In this document: positions 48,294-60,331 of the stretch, piece by piece | Numbering within the stretch: position 1 is the first letter of the stretch | Layout of the letters: each line of letters begins with the position of its first letter | From: Punica granatum | Taxonomy: Eukaryota; Streptophyta; Magnoliopsida; Myrtales; Lythraceae | Direction of reading: 5' to 3' | DNA: 64,000 nucleotides | NCBI RefSeq assembly: GCF_007655135.1 | Contig: NC_045127.1 | Coordinates: 5,961,001-6,025,000 of the forward strand | Program-made: the position numbers and the translations under genes | Notes under the pieces: model-generated | Databases searched by the model: none | Seen by the model: the letters and a program-made list of their open reading frames with translations, nothing else | Told to the model about the DNA's origin: nothing

Positions 48294-50095
48294 CATATAT
48301 ATTAATGAGAGAGCACACCATTTCATGGACATGGACTATATATTGCTAATCACACAACCAGTATTAATGCGCGTGGGAATTACATCTATCAAAGGCAAGG
48401 TAACAAGAAGTTACGGAGTATCATTCCTTTCTTCATCACTTGGACAATATGATTAGAAACGAATCAAAAGACCTTTGAAGACTTTGCGAAGTCGCCTTCT
48501 TCTATACACTTTTAGTTCAACTTGGTCCCAACAGGCTTCTGCAATTAATGGAATCTTCCCTTCATTCTCTGATCTTTGCTCTTAATCTTGCCTTTTCCAT
48601 TTTCAGTTCGCTGTTTGATTCTCTTTTTTTCCTGCTCATTTATGATCTTTGAAGGGTTTTGTATACCCCGTGTACTTGGTTCTCTCTCCCATAGATGAAT
48701 CATTATTATATATCAAAAAAAGTTAATGAATGTGGGAAATTCTAGGTTCCCTGTCGTACCTACCTTAGCCTTCAAACATTGGATATTCCAAGTCGATTGG
48801 GAAGCAATAATATCGGTAATAAATCGAACAGTCTTCATTAGGAGTACCATAATCTGTGTATGGCAAGAAGCCAAATCACACACACACATATATATCTCTT
48901 AAATTATCTATAAATAATCGGGACCATATCCAAACCTAAAAATTTAAACACGAACTTATACAGCCTAATAAACTCCATGCGGGTTTTTCAATATATTTTT
49001 ATAAAACGAATTATCCTCTAATAAAAAATCAATTACAAATGAAATATATGAACATAGACAGAACCTTTTGATTCCAAGTCAAGAACAATACTACTGTACC
49101 AAAATTCTTTTCTCGTGATTATTGCTTTGTAACCAATGAAATTGACATTCTTAGAATGGTGATAAATATGACATTCTTAGTGGGCTGATCTGATTTGTAA
49201 CTAAATCAGTCTAGGTTCATTGAGTTTTCGAATATCAGATGGTGCCTACCGAAAAAATTAAAAAGAAAGAAGAAGAAGAGGAGGAGGAGAATATACGCTG
49301 GCAGCGCACTTCTATAGCTGCGTTAGTGAATTAATTAATTCAACGTTTAATTTAATTTATTTGCGTTCGGACTACGGCCCTGATTCCACCGAAAAAAATA
49401 ATTAATTCAAGGTGGTGGCTCTGAAGACTATTGGACAGATCTTAATTAAGCTAATAACAAAGTAACTAATTAATTCTTAAACGTCATATGTATATGCATA
49501 TATGTTTATATAGAACAACCCCTTGCTATACCAAGTTGATCAAGTTGGATCGTGTGCTTGTATATAATATATTGTCCGACGCCACTTCCTCGCAACCGCG
49601 ACTTTCCCACGAACCATCAACATCTTTTTTATGGTCTTTGTCAAATATTTGAGGACAAAGAAAGTCATGTTAAATTTTCAATCATGTCCACTATTGTCTT
49701 GATAGCTAGGTACACAAAGATATATATATACGCAGACTTAATTATTTCGTGTAAATTATTGATTAAAAGCTGGAGATGATAATTAATCAGGAATATATAA
49801 TAACCCTTGTTGTCAATATAAAATCATATCCTTTATTTTTTTTCAAGTCATTTTTCTGGTACATGTTTTATTTAGTATTAATCAACATAGGGCGCTGATT
49901 CTTATATTCACACCACCAATTGGTTGATTCTTATATATATATATATATATATATATTAGTTGTACTCTTTTCGTAGGCCATCATAAATAATATTATCCTA
50001 ATTTTAATTAAATACATATCAAGTTTCAAATATCAAATATGCATTATATATGTCAGATATCATATACCGGGACAACCTACATGGTTAACGACAAA

Positions 50096-50098
<3 letters not shown>
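47411..50098. other. Intergenic region before the receptor kinases
   Basis: Holds a LINE-like tail (48440-48721), (AT)n or (CA)n tracts at about 47895-47920, 48263-48288 and 49937-49957, and a GAA/GAG tract at 49267-49290. No gene is supported. The right part should include the promoter of the first receptor kinase. Confidence 0.35.
48440..48721 (+). mobile_element. LINE 3' tail fragment
   Basis: Ends 'tgtacttggttctctctccc', then 'atgaatcattattatatatc' and a short A-run, the same style of ending ('tatcaaaaaaa') as the LINE at 4900-5727. Only the 3' UTR seems to be present. The left limit is a guess. Confidence 0.4.

Positions 50099-50128
<30 letters not shown>
50099..50128. repeat. (CT)n tract in the presumed 5' UTR
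   Basis: About fourteen CT units, ~45 bp before the receptor kinase start codon. CT-rich leaders are frequent in plants. Confidence 0.7.
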
Positions 50129-50129
<1 letters not shown>

Positions 50130-50171
50130 GCAGTGGAGTTCTTCAGCAAAACCTTTGGAGAGAATACGAAG

Positions 50172-53100
50172 ATGAAAGACGTCTGGAGAGCATCGAAGCT
50201 CAAGCTACCATCGATCGTCATCATCATCCTCGGCCAGCTTCTTCGCTCAGTTCATGCCCAGAATCAAACTCAAGCTACCACTGATCCTTCCGAAGGTACG
50301 TATGCCGCCATATATGTGCTCTCCCAGCTTCCTCCTTGCCACAACCGATCTGAGGTTGTCGTGCGTAAGCTTACTCCCTAGTCTCTGTAAGCTTCACAGT
50401 CAGTGCTGTCGTGTCTGGTTTGTCTCATAATTTATAAACCGGCAAATAGGTCGAGAGGGTCGCGCTCGATCATTTTCTAAACATGTTCTTAGCCATGTCG
50501 GGTTTGAGTTACACATCGATCTCAGTATCTATTTTGTGTCGAGACATTTCACCAGTATATACCGAGGCAAGAAACACCTTCCACTCCGTGGTTCCCTCCC
50601 CCAGTTCAATGACAAGATCATCTTTACCTAATAATAATTCATCCTATCACAGTATTTTACAATTCACATTTTCAACTAGGTTGGTGTTTGTTTACTTCAA
50701 TTGAGTGCTTAAATTAATTTTTTCAGCACTTAGTTGAAGTGCCGAAAAATTTGAACGTGAAAACTAAATTTATCATCATAAAAGTTTGAACGTGAAAACA
50801 AGATTTTTCACATATTGTCAGTCAATTACTTGCACAAAATCACAATAGATTGAATATTATTCTTCAGACCGCTGCAGAACGTATTAGATTAATTCACCTT
50901 ATAATATATCTTTTTTCTACTAAAAAGATTATTTTTTTTTGGATAGTTAGATCTCTGATTAGTAACCTGGTGGAATAACTAATTGCAGTTATTCCAAGAT
51001 GACGATGACCCTATGTCACAATTCCTCTTTATTTTTCCTTTTACTTTTATTTTTTAATTTGCTTAATTTGTTCCTACTCATCATGATGGGTGGAGTCGGT
51101 GACAAAATATTAGATAAGATCAACCTACTCAGGTGTTAGGTAATCAAATATCATAAAAAAATGTTTAAAGGAAAGTGTTCTTGACTCCACGGAACAATAT
51201 GAATTACACATTAAGAATGTATTTGGTATTAGAGTTAAGTTGGATTGAGTTTTGGTTTTAATTGATTTGTAATGATTTGGTTGAATTATGAGAAAAAATA
51301 TGAAAAAGTAATAAATAGTTGAGATAAAATAATGATTAAGTAATAATTGTATTGTTAAATTGTAAAAAAAATGAATAATTGAGAGAATTTAATATTAAAA
51401 ATTAAATTGAATGGTTAAAAAATTTTAAAAAATAAAAAATTAATAATTGTGTTGTTGAATTGAAAAGAATTGGAGTTAAATTGAGTTTTGTTAAAAGAAA
51501 TTCTAAATCCGAACCCATCTTATATTTTCTCGGGGTTTGAAGACATAGGGATGCGGTATTAGACTTTTAGTGGACTTATATAATTTAAGATCACAGCCAT
51601 CCAATGTGATGAGTACACGCACGTGATGATGAAATGTGGCGGTAGACTTGACTTTTCTAAGTCAACGTGATCGGACGTCAATCAGGAAACAGGCAACGAT
51701 TCTCTCACCGTTGGATCGTTGGCTCCAATAATCCAACGGTGAGAGGCTCAGCCGCAAACTAGCAAGAGCGGGAAGCTGGGGAACCGCGAAATCTCTCCAT
51801 TAGTATGGGGATCTACATGCAATTTTCCTCTTTTTTTGGGGCCATAAAACTAACTTTAAAGCTAATTCCGATGAAGTGAGCGCTCTGAACGCAATATTCC
51901 AGAAATGGGGGATATCGGCGGGGGCCGGCCAGTGGAACATCAGCGGCGAGCCCTGCACCGGCGCCGCCGTCGACAGCACCACATTCGACAACAAAGCTTA
52001 CAATCCTCTCATCAAGTGCGACTGCTCCGCCAACAACGGCTCCACCTGCCACATTACTCAGCTGTACTCGCTCGCTTGCTCGCTCACTCACTCCCCACTC
52101 TCTTCATATACAGTCGTACTGTCTGCTGGATACGCAGTTGGAATCTATGTATGATGTCAGTGTTTCGATCAAATTGAGCTTTGTGTGCTTTGCTTGATGT
52201 CCGCCATTGTTGCAGGAAGGTTTATGCGATGAGTGTGAGTGGTACAATCCCGGATGAACTGTGGAATCTGACTTACCTTTTCAATCTGTATGTTTCTCTT
52301 CCAGCCGGTCGCCGTTGGGTTTATTCGTACAACTGCTTGCTTTTCTTGCATGCGTATCTACTTTCTCGTTTTTAAGTGTTTCCTCTGATCATTACTACAG
52401 GAATTTGGCCCAGAATGTTTTGACAGGGTCCCTGTCTCCATCCATTGGCAATCTAACTCGGATGCAGTACCTGTGAGCTTAGCTTGATTACTCTTCGAGA
52501 CCGATAGGATTCAGTTTATATTATGTTCTCTTCAAGTTTTTCCCTTTTTTCCTTATCATGTTTGGTTTATCTGTTTCAGGAGTATAGGCATCAATGCATT
52601 ATCGGGGGAACTTCCAAAGGAACTTGGATTGCTTACCGATCTATTATCATTGTAAGTTTTCTTAGATTCTTTATTTTGTGATGGATTGGAATGGTGAATG
52701 AATGAAAGCACGTGAATATCATGGCTTCTTGTTCATGATTTGTGAAATTTGTTAAATTTGATACAGGAAACTACAGAATTGCCATGCAGTTTGTAACGAT
52801 TGGGTAATATTTAGTACATGAAAGATGTTCACTGAGTGGTTCCAGCACCGTGAACATCCTTGCGAGTATCATTGTCACCATATTTCAAGGTCCATTTTGA
52901 TGGGCTTGAGCCATTTTGAGGATCCATTCTGGAAGGAAGAGTGTCTAGGTTTCAGCTATGCAGTCCATTGCGTTGATCATCTTTGAAGTTTTGTCTTGCT
53001 GATTCTGCTTGGCATGCTTGTGTTCTATATGCTTAAAGGCAATAATTGTTTGTATAAACTCGAAATCAGGTCTTCTGGACATATTGCTTTCATCGTCTAT

Positions 53101-56100
53101 TTTCTTGCCAATGCCATATAATTGAGTGTTGTCCCACAATACTGTAGGGGTTTCGGTACGAACAACTTCTCTGGCCCTCTTCCCTTCGAGCTAGGGAACT
53201 TGACAAAATTGGAGCAACTGTAGGTCATATGAGTACTTTTTCCATCCTTATCTCTCTGTAGCCTCCAGATCTAAACAGAATGATTTAAACATGACAGAAG
53301 GTTGCGTCATTTGGTAGATTGTATTAGAAAATAGCGGACAGGAAACAACAAATATAAATAAAACAGGCTGAAGCCAATGAAAAGATTACTCATGTTGACC
53401 TTCTTATAACCAAACTTTCAGACTCATGGAAAGCAGTAAAACTTTGGCATCCTGGATTACAGAATATTAAGTTAAACATATCAACCATTAGAGAATGGCA
53501 TTGTCTATATTGTCTAAATACATCTCTTTAGCTTTAATTTATCTCGGATAATCTTTTACATTATCTCAACAATCTGCAAAAATTATCAGATGTTGTGACT
53601 TGTCACACTCTTTTCTATGACAGTTACTTTGACAGTGCTGGTGTTAGCGGTCCACTTCCTTCGGCATTTGCCAATCTTCGGAACCTGAATACCGTGTAAG
53701 ATATTTGTAATGTATTATTTCGTTTGATAAATCTCTAACTGGCTGAGTTGCCAATGAAAAGATTTATTATAGGTATCATTTAACCGATACTTAAATAATT
53801 TATATTACATGAGGACATAAGAGGCAAAAATTGGAAAGTGATATAACTCGATTCGCTGATCCTAAAAAGAAAAAATATAGAAAGTTCTGTTATTGAAGAA
53901 AACTTTTGTGACTTAAAAAAAAGATATTGTGATGTTCCTGTTGGTGAATGTTTCTTTTGGTCCCAGGTGGGCATCGGACAACGAACTTACTGGTCCAATA
54001 CCAGACTTCATTGGCAATTGGTCAAAGCTTAATCAATTGTAAGACACAATCTTCATTTTTCCCTATATTTTTGCGTTCATTGTATCTATTTCTTGTGAAT
54101 GCCAACCTTTGGCTTAGTAATTAACCCATCTAATCTTTAAATTGTGATGGGAAATAAAATTGCAAGAGCCTTTGATCAGTGATGTCATTTTTCTTCATTT
54201 TAAATTGAATTCTTTTCTTAGGGTGCTTCATGGAACTTCATTCAGTGGTCCCATCCCATCAGCACTTTCGACATTAACATCTTTGAAAGATCTGTGAGTA
54301 ACACAACTACTATCCCTCTCATGTGATGCATGTATGAAAAGCTCACCATGACCTCTTAACCGTAATGTAGGAGAATAAGTGGCATAACTAATGGGAGCTC
54401 TTCACTGGCGTTTATCAAGGATATGAAGAATCTTACGACCCTGTAAGATAAATGGCTTTAGCATTTGCTGCAGGCTTTCCTCTTTATTTATTGTGCAATT
54501 AAGGATTTCAATGTTGTTTGTCATTGCGTCACTTGGCACAGGATATTGAGGAATAACAACATTTCCAATTCTATACCGTCCATCATTGGAGAATACTCGA
54601 GTTTAGCTCAGCTGTGAGTCATTCTTCTTTATTGGTGACTCACTGAAAACATTTGAAGTTGGTTTCTTTATGGTTTGCTTTTCACACGTCCACCGTGAAC
54701 GTCGCTTATTGAAGTTCCCATGGCACATGACTGATCAAAAGATTTCATTCAGAAATCTGAACTCTGTATTTAAATTGCATACTTATAGCTGTATCCATGT
54801 ACATCAATTGGGCTTTTCCTCAGGCAAAAGACAATCATCTATTCTTAGTTATATTTGTTCTTTGTGTGATTTTTAAGTTTGACCTGTCTTGACTATAATT
54901 TTATGAGGTGACTCGGTGATGATAGGGATACGCCATATCTTTCTTTCATGTTCCAGCTTCAGTTGCACAAATATACTATGAATAAATGTTAATATGGCTT
55001 CTCTTTTTCATGTTCTTCTTCCAGGGATTTGAGCTTCAACAACTTAATTGGACAAATTCCAGACTCTCTCTTTAATTTGAGTTCACTCTCTTTCTTGTAA
55101 TTTCTTTTCCCTCTCTAATATACCTAATATCTCTCATTGCAGCATATAGATCACTGAGAGTGAAAAGTGACCTTACTGCTTCCTTTCTCAGGTTTCTAGG
55201 GAATAATAGTTTGAATGGTACCCTTCCTGGAGAAAAAAGCTCCTCTCTTGTCAACATGTAAGTGTGGATAACTTTTGCTCTTTAGGTCTGTATGATGCAT
55301 TAAAAATGGAATCTTTGCCGAGACTTCCTGCCGAACTACAATCAAATTTATGGTTTCTCCTATTAATACCATTTGCTGGTACTTCTAAGTTAAAAAAAAA
55401 GGAAAAAAAGGAGAAAAATGCGGGAGTACTCGATGCATCCTTTTGTTAAACTAAAAATCAATGTGGATGCTGGAAGCTTACCATGTTATTATCATATAGG
55501 CTTTTACCCGGGATTAAAAGCTTTGATGAGATATAGCTCTTTCGTCTCTCCTAAAGATTTGGGGCTTCCTTATTCAGCTTGCCCGTCCATGGTGTCATGT
55601 GTCCGTTGTTTGGTTGGGGTGTGGGGGAAATCGGTGGAAGAAGCATGGATCCTTTTTGAGTAACATGCATCTAATTTTTCTTATTCTGCTGTGGTTGCAG
55701 AGACGTGTCATACAATTTTCTGTCAGGCAGCTTTCCTTCTTGGGTCAACAATGAACAGAATTTACAGCTGTACGTCGCCACAATGCTTAATACATTGATT
55801 TATGCCCCCATTTAGCATGAATATACAGCAGTCCTTGGCTCCTCACAAGTCACAAATGATGTTCTAACTTTCATTTTCGTAATAATTGTAAACCAGCAAT
55901 CTTCTATTGGGATCTTTTAATTCGAAGTTAGTTGAGAATAATGTGGCGCACACTGAGACCTTTATGGGCTGTGCTTTGCAGGAATCTTGTTGGTAACAAC
56001 TTCACAATACAAAACTCTAACAGCAGGTAATTTTTGGGATTCCCCCCCTTTCTGCTAATGCCTGCATGCTTAAGTACTTAACGTATAGGTAAGTTGTTGA

Positions 56101-59100
56101 TTCCATCAAATCTACATTTCTGGGGTCTGCTACTGCTAGAGTTATTTTTGGATACCCTCCTCCATAAGCTGTACAGAGCAGTCATATAGTGTCCAGAAGA
56201 CTGGCTGTATTTGCATAAAAACTGGAGTTGTCTGACCTCCCATGTAGAGTTATCCAGAAGCTATTTTTCCTGTTCAACTAAATGCAAGAATTTTAACTTA
56301 AAGCAAGAACAAATATCTGGTCTTCGACTTATCAAAATAGAACCTGATTTATTGTAAATCCTGATTATCAGACCTGAATTTTCTAATTCTTTGTCTATCA
56401 CATGGTTAGATCCTAAAGTTGTTTTATTTAAATTATATTTCATGGAATCTGGTGCCTAAATCAATCTTCTTCAGCTGATCAATTTACGATTTTCTCTTAA
56501 AGTGTTCTTCCTTCAGGGTTGAATTGTCTCCAGAGGAATTTTCCCTGCAATCGAGGACTTCCAATTTGTAAGTCTAACTATATGCTTCCCTCTGTTTCTT
56601 TCTCTGATGATTTATGTCTGACGATGCTTTTAAGAACATAAATCTGGCATAAATTAGCAGTTAAAAACTAATGCTGCTTATACGGGTTCAATTATTATGT
56701 GATGATGTACAAGCTGATATCCTAAAAGAGGTTCTTCCTGAGGTCCAGGTCTGATCGTGGAATACGCTGAAACAAAGTGCACGTGATAATTAGCTTGTGG
56801 AGACAGAACAATAATGATTTGATATGCACTATGTTTGTATCGGTTAACATAACCAACTTTCGATTTTTTATGTGCTCAAATCAGAGTTACGCGAAAACCC
56901 TGAACATATCAATGTACGCATGGAAATGAATAATAAACAATCTTCTGGACTAAGTTGGAACTCTGGAAACAGTGCACTTTCTTCGGTAGCCAAATTTATA
57001 TACCCAAATATAATGCCTGAATGCTTTCTGATGTTTCCAGTGTTCGTTTTCCAGATTCTAGCTTTGCAGTCAAATGTGGTGGTCCACAGATCAGGTCATC
57101 TACTGGTGTAGTGTATGACAGAGATAACAGCACTCTTGGTCCAGCCACTTATTATGTGACTGATACGCGGAGATGGGCTGTAAGCAATGGTGGATATTTC
57201 ACTGATAGCAACAGTCCCAGTTACACATATACTTCACAGTCACAGTTCACAAACACATTAGACTCAGAACTATATCAGACTGCCCGAATCTCCGCTTCAT
57301 CTTTGCGATATTATGGGCTGGGGCTCGAGAATGGGAACTACACTGTGACCCTCCAATTTGCAGAATCAGCAATCCTAAACACCAATTGGCAAAGGCTAGG
57401 GAGGCGTCTCTTTGATATATATATACAAGGGAATAATGTAGAAAAGGATTTTGATATTCAAAGAGAGGCAGGAGGCTCCTTTAGAGGTGTTCAAAGGAAT
57501 TTCAGTGCTCAGGTGACAGAAAATTACCTTGAAATTCATCTCTTCTGGGCTGGGAAAGGGACTTGCTGTGTTCCTGCTCAAGCTACCTATGGGCCTATGA
57601 TTTCAGCTATTAGTACTACCCCGAATTTCATTCCCACTGTCAGCAACAATCCTCCAGCGACCAATGAGAAGGACCGGACGGGATTGATAGTCGGGATTAC
57701 TGTTGGTGTTGCAGCTGTGAGTTTTCTGGCATTCTTAGTATTCTGTCTTGTCCGGAGAAAAAAATTGAGACGTGCTAATGAAGAAGATGAGCTGTTAGGT
57801 ATAGATACTAGACCGTATACTTTCAGTTATTCGGAACTCAAGACCGCTACGGAGGAATTTAGTCCTATTAACAAGCTCGGAGAGGGAGGATTTGGCCCTG
57901 TTTTTAGAGGAACACTGAGTGATGGAAGAGTAATTGCAGTGAAGCAACTATCTCTAACATCACATCAAGGGAAAAACCAATTCGTGACAGAGATTGCAAC
58001 CATATCTGCCGTTCAACACCGTAATCTCGTCAAACTCTATGGATGCTGCATTGAGGGGGACAAACGGCTCCTAGTTTACGAGTATCTCGAGAACAAGAGC
58101 CTCGATCAAGCACTGTTTGGTATCCTGCTTTTCTATATTTCTTTTTATTGCACCAAATTAGAAATGAAACTCAATTGTCAATTGTCAATACATTGCAGGG
58201 CAAAGAAGTTTGAATCTTGATTGGCCTACTCGTTATGAGATTTGCCTTGGTGTGGCGAGGGGCCTTGCTTATCTACACGAAGAGTCCAGGCTGAGGATTG
58301 TGCACAGAGATGTGAAGGCCAGCAACATTCTGCTGGACTCCAATCTCACTCCTAAAATATCCGATTTTGGCCTTGCCAAACTCTACGATGATAAAAAGAC
58401 CCACATAAGCACTCGTGTTGCAGGAACCATGTAAGAGCAGTTTTCTTATCTCCTTCTGGTGCATCTTAGCTTATATTCATGGGTTATTATATTATGTTCT
58501 TTTGTTTCGTTTCTTTTCTTCTTTGGGCCCCTCGTAGTGGGTATCTTGCTCCGGAGTATGCAATGAGGGGACACCTCACAGAGAAGGCCGACGTCTTTGC
58601 CTTTGGAGTAGTTGCTCTCGAGGTGCTCAGCGGGCGGCTAAATTCTGACCAGAGCTTGGGGCAAGACAAAGTTTATCTTCTTGAATGGGTATGTTGCTGC
58701 ACACTGAAATTTCTCTGTGTAATTCGATTTCCATGCTGAACAGATAGGATTTGATGCCTATGTACCGTTGCACTGAATCTCTTCTCTCACTTGTCAACTT
58801 CTTTTCCTTTCCTTCCCTTTTTGATTCTTAGGCATGGAATCTTCATGAAATGAACCAAGAAGTCGAGCTGGTTGACCCGAGATTATCGGAATTTAATGAG
58901 GAAGAGGCAAAACGCGTGGTCGGAATCGCTCTACTCTGCACCCAAACATCACCAATTCTGAGACCTTCCATGTCTCGAGTGGTGTCGATGCTTTCAGGAG
59001 ATATTGAAGTGAGTTCTGTAACCACAAGACCAGGATACTTGACTGATTGGAAGTATGTCGACGAGAGCTTCGTCACTGAGAGTAGCAGTATGAGTGTGGA

Positions 59101-59221
59101 AGCTGAGAAGAATGGCCACAGTAACTCACCACTGACGTCAAGCACGGCTGGAAGAGAGGATCTTTTGCCAGCAAATGCCGCACAACCAATGCTGAGTGAG
59201 ATAATCGGCGAGGGTAGGTGA
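50172..59221 (+). CDS. LRR-malectin receptor-like kinase (LRR VIII-2, At1g56140-like)
   Basis: Twenty exons: 50172-50295, 51877-52063, 52216-52287, 52401-52472, 52580-52651, 53148-53219, 53624-53695, 53967-54038, 54222-54293, 54371-54442, 54542-54613, 55025-55096, 55192-55257, 55701-55769, 55982-56026, 56503-56567, 57055-58119, 58199-58430, 58538-58688, 58832-59221; 1037 aa, the usual family length. Order: signal peptide (1-~31), N-terminal cap with '[10 protein letters not shown]' and paired Cys, ten LRRs each in one 72 bp phase-2 exon plus shorter ones, '[14 protein letters not shown]', malectin domain (~426-605), transmembrane helix (~634-657), kinase. Kinase residues present: 'LGEGGFG' at 700-706, Lys722, 'HRD' Asp818, 'DFG' Asp836. 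It should be an active plasma-membrane Ser/Thr kinase; ligand unknown. One 1065 bp exon spans malectin to the kinase N-lobe. It forms a tandem pair with the gene at 60332. Confidence 0.95.
51214..51519. mobile_element. Tourist-like MITE in intron 1 of the first receptor kinase
   Basis: 306 bp with TTA on both sides (51211-51213 and 51520-51522). Ends AGAATGTATTTGGTATTAG and, reverse complement, GATGGGTTCGGATTTAG, followed inside by 'gttaagttggattgagtttt' and its degraded mirror. The style, a TTA target with '(g)tttgg' ends and 'gagttaagttgag' beyond, is that of Tourist/Harbinger MITEs, related in wording to the Harbinger at 22981. No coding capacity. Confidence 0.5.
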
Positions 59222-60331
59222 AGATCAGTATTTCATTTGGATAGGTTTTATATCACCCATAATGTTGCCATTCGAGTTTCATTCCCCTGCGAGATAATAT
59301 ATCTATGCTATTTTTCAGTTCTTTGCACTTAATGCCATCTCAATAATATGGTTGAAACTTCTTGAAGCATAAATTGTTTTCACCGCCTTCTTATTTTCAA
59401 CATTGTGCTCGATCGTGCAATCAAGATGAGCCGAGCCAGGTACAAGTCGAGTCCACTTGTAAAACCCCAGCTTGAAACCAGACTCAGGCCCGATCGAGTA
59501 ACTAGCTTCTTTTAGGCTTGAGCTGGTCGGGAAGTGGTAATGAATAGGTTTGAGCTGAACATGCTTTTCATTATATCATTAATGATCCCAGCCGGGGTAC
59601 TGATTCAAGTCCAATTCCGGATCATATTCGAGATGTAATATTTGGGAAAGACACGAAAGTCCCTTTTGTAGTCGAACCTCATTAATAATCTTCAACCACT
59701 ACTCTGATGTAGCTGTTTGGAAAGGACGATCATTAATAAATTTATTTGATCAGTCGATCGCAATCACATGCTCTCTGTTTTATTGACTGGGTTCTTCCCT
59801 TGAGCCTTTTGCCCTGCGAGGACGGAAGTTTGTCCTGCTGAGGACTCGAGTCGTTATCTAAAAGAGACCCTCAGGCAATTGAGCCCTCCTTTTGGAAATA
59901 TCTTAAGAGAGGGGGTTCCTGCAACTTGCAGGTCAAGCCACTATAGTATTAGCGCAGTCCTCCTCTGTCCTCGAGAGGCCTCCCCCGTATAAAAGAAAGA
60001 AATCCCAAGTAGAGGGGTGAGGATGCTACTATGACCCCGTGAGCTTTCCCCTTGCAAATAAGTATCGTTATCGTCTGACTTTTCCTGGGCAAGTATATGT
60101 ATCATCGACATTATTACAGCACACAGCGTGCGGAGTAGTTGAACAAAAGGACATGTATTAATATCATGTACGATGATGATATGATAGGTGCTGGATAGAC
60201 TGAGCTCTAATGGCTGAGGAGCAGTGAAATCTCTCTCTTCTGCCTTCCCTCTCCACCGAGTTGGAGCGCTTTGTTCATTCATCCGCTGCTTCGTCATTCA
60301 GTCATCGGCAAGCTCGTGAAGAAGATTGGGA
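59222..60331. other. Spacer between the two receptor kinases
   Basis: About 1.1 kb containing the 3' UTR of the first and the promoter and leader of the second kinase. No separate gene. An open stretch on the minus strand at 59941-60297 encodes nothing I recognise. Confidence 0.5.
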
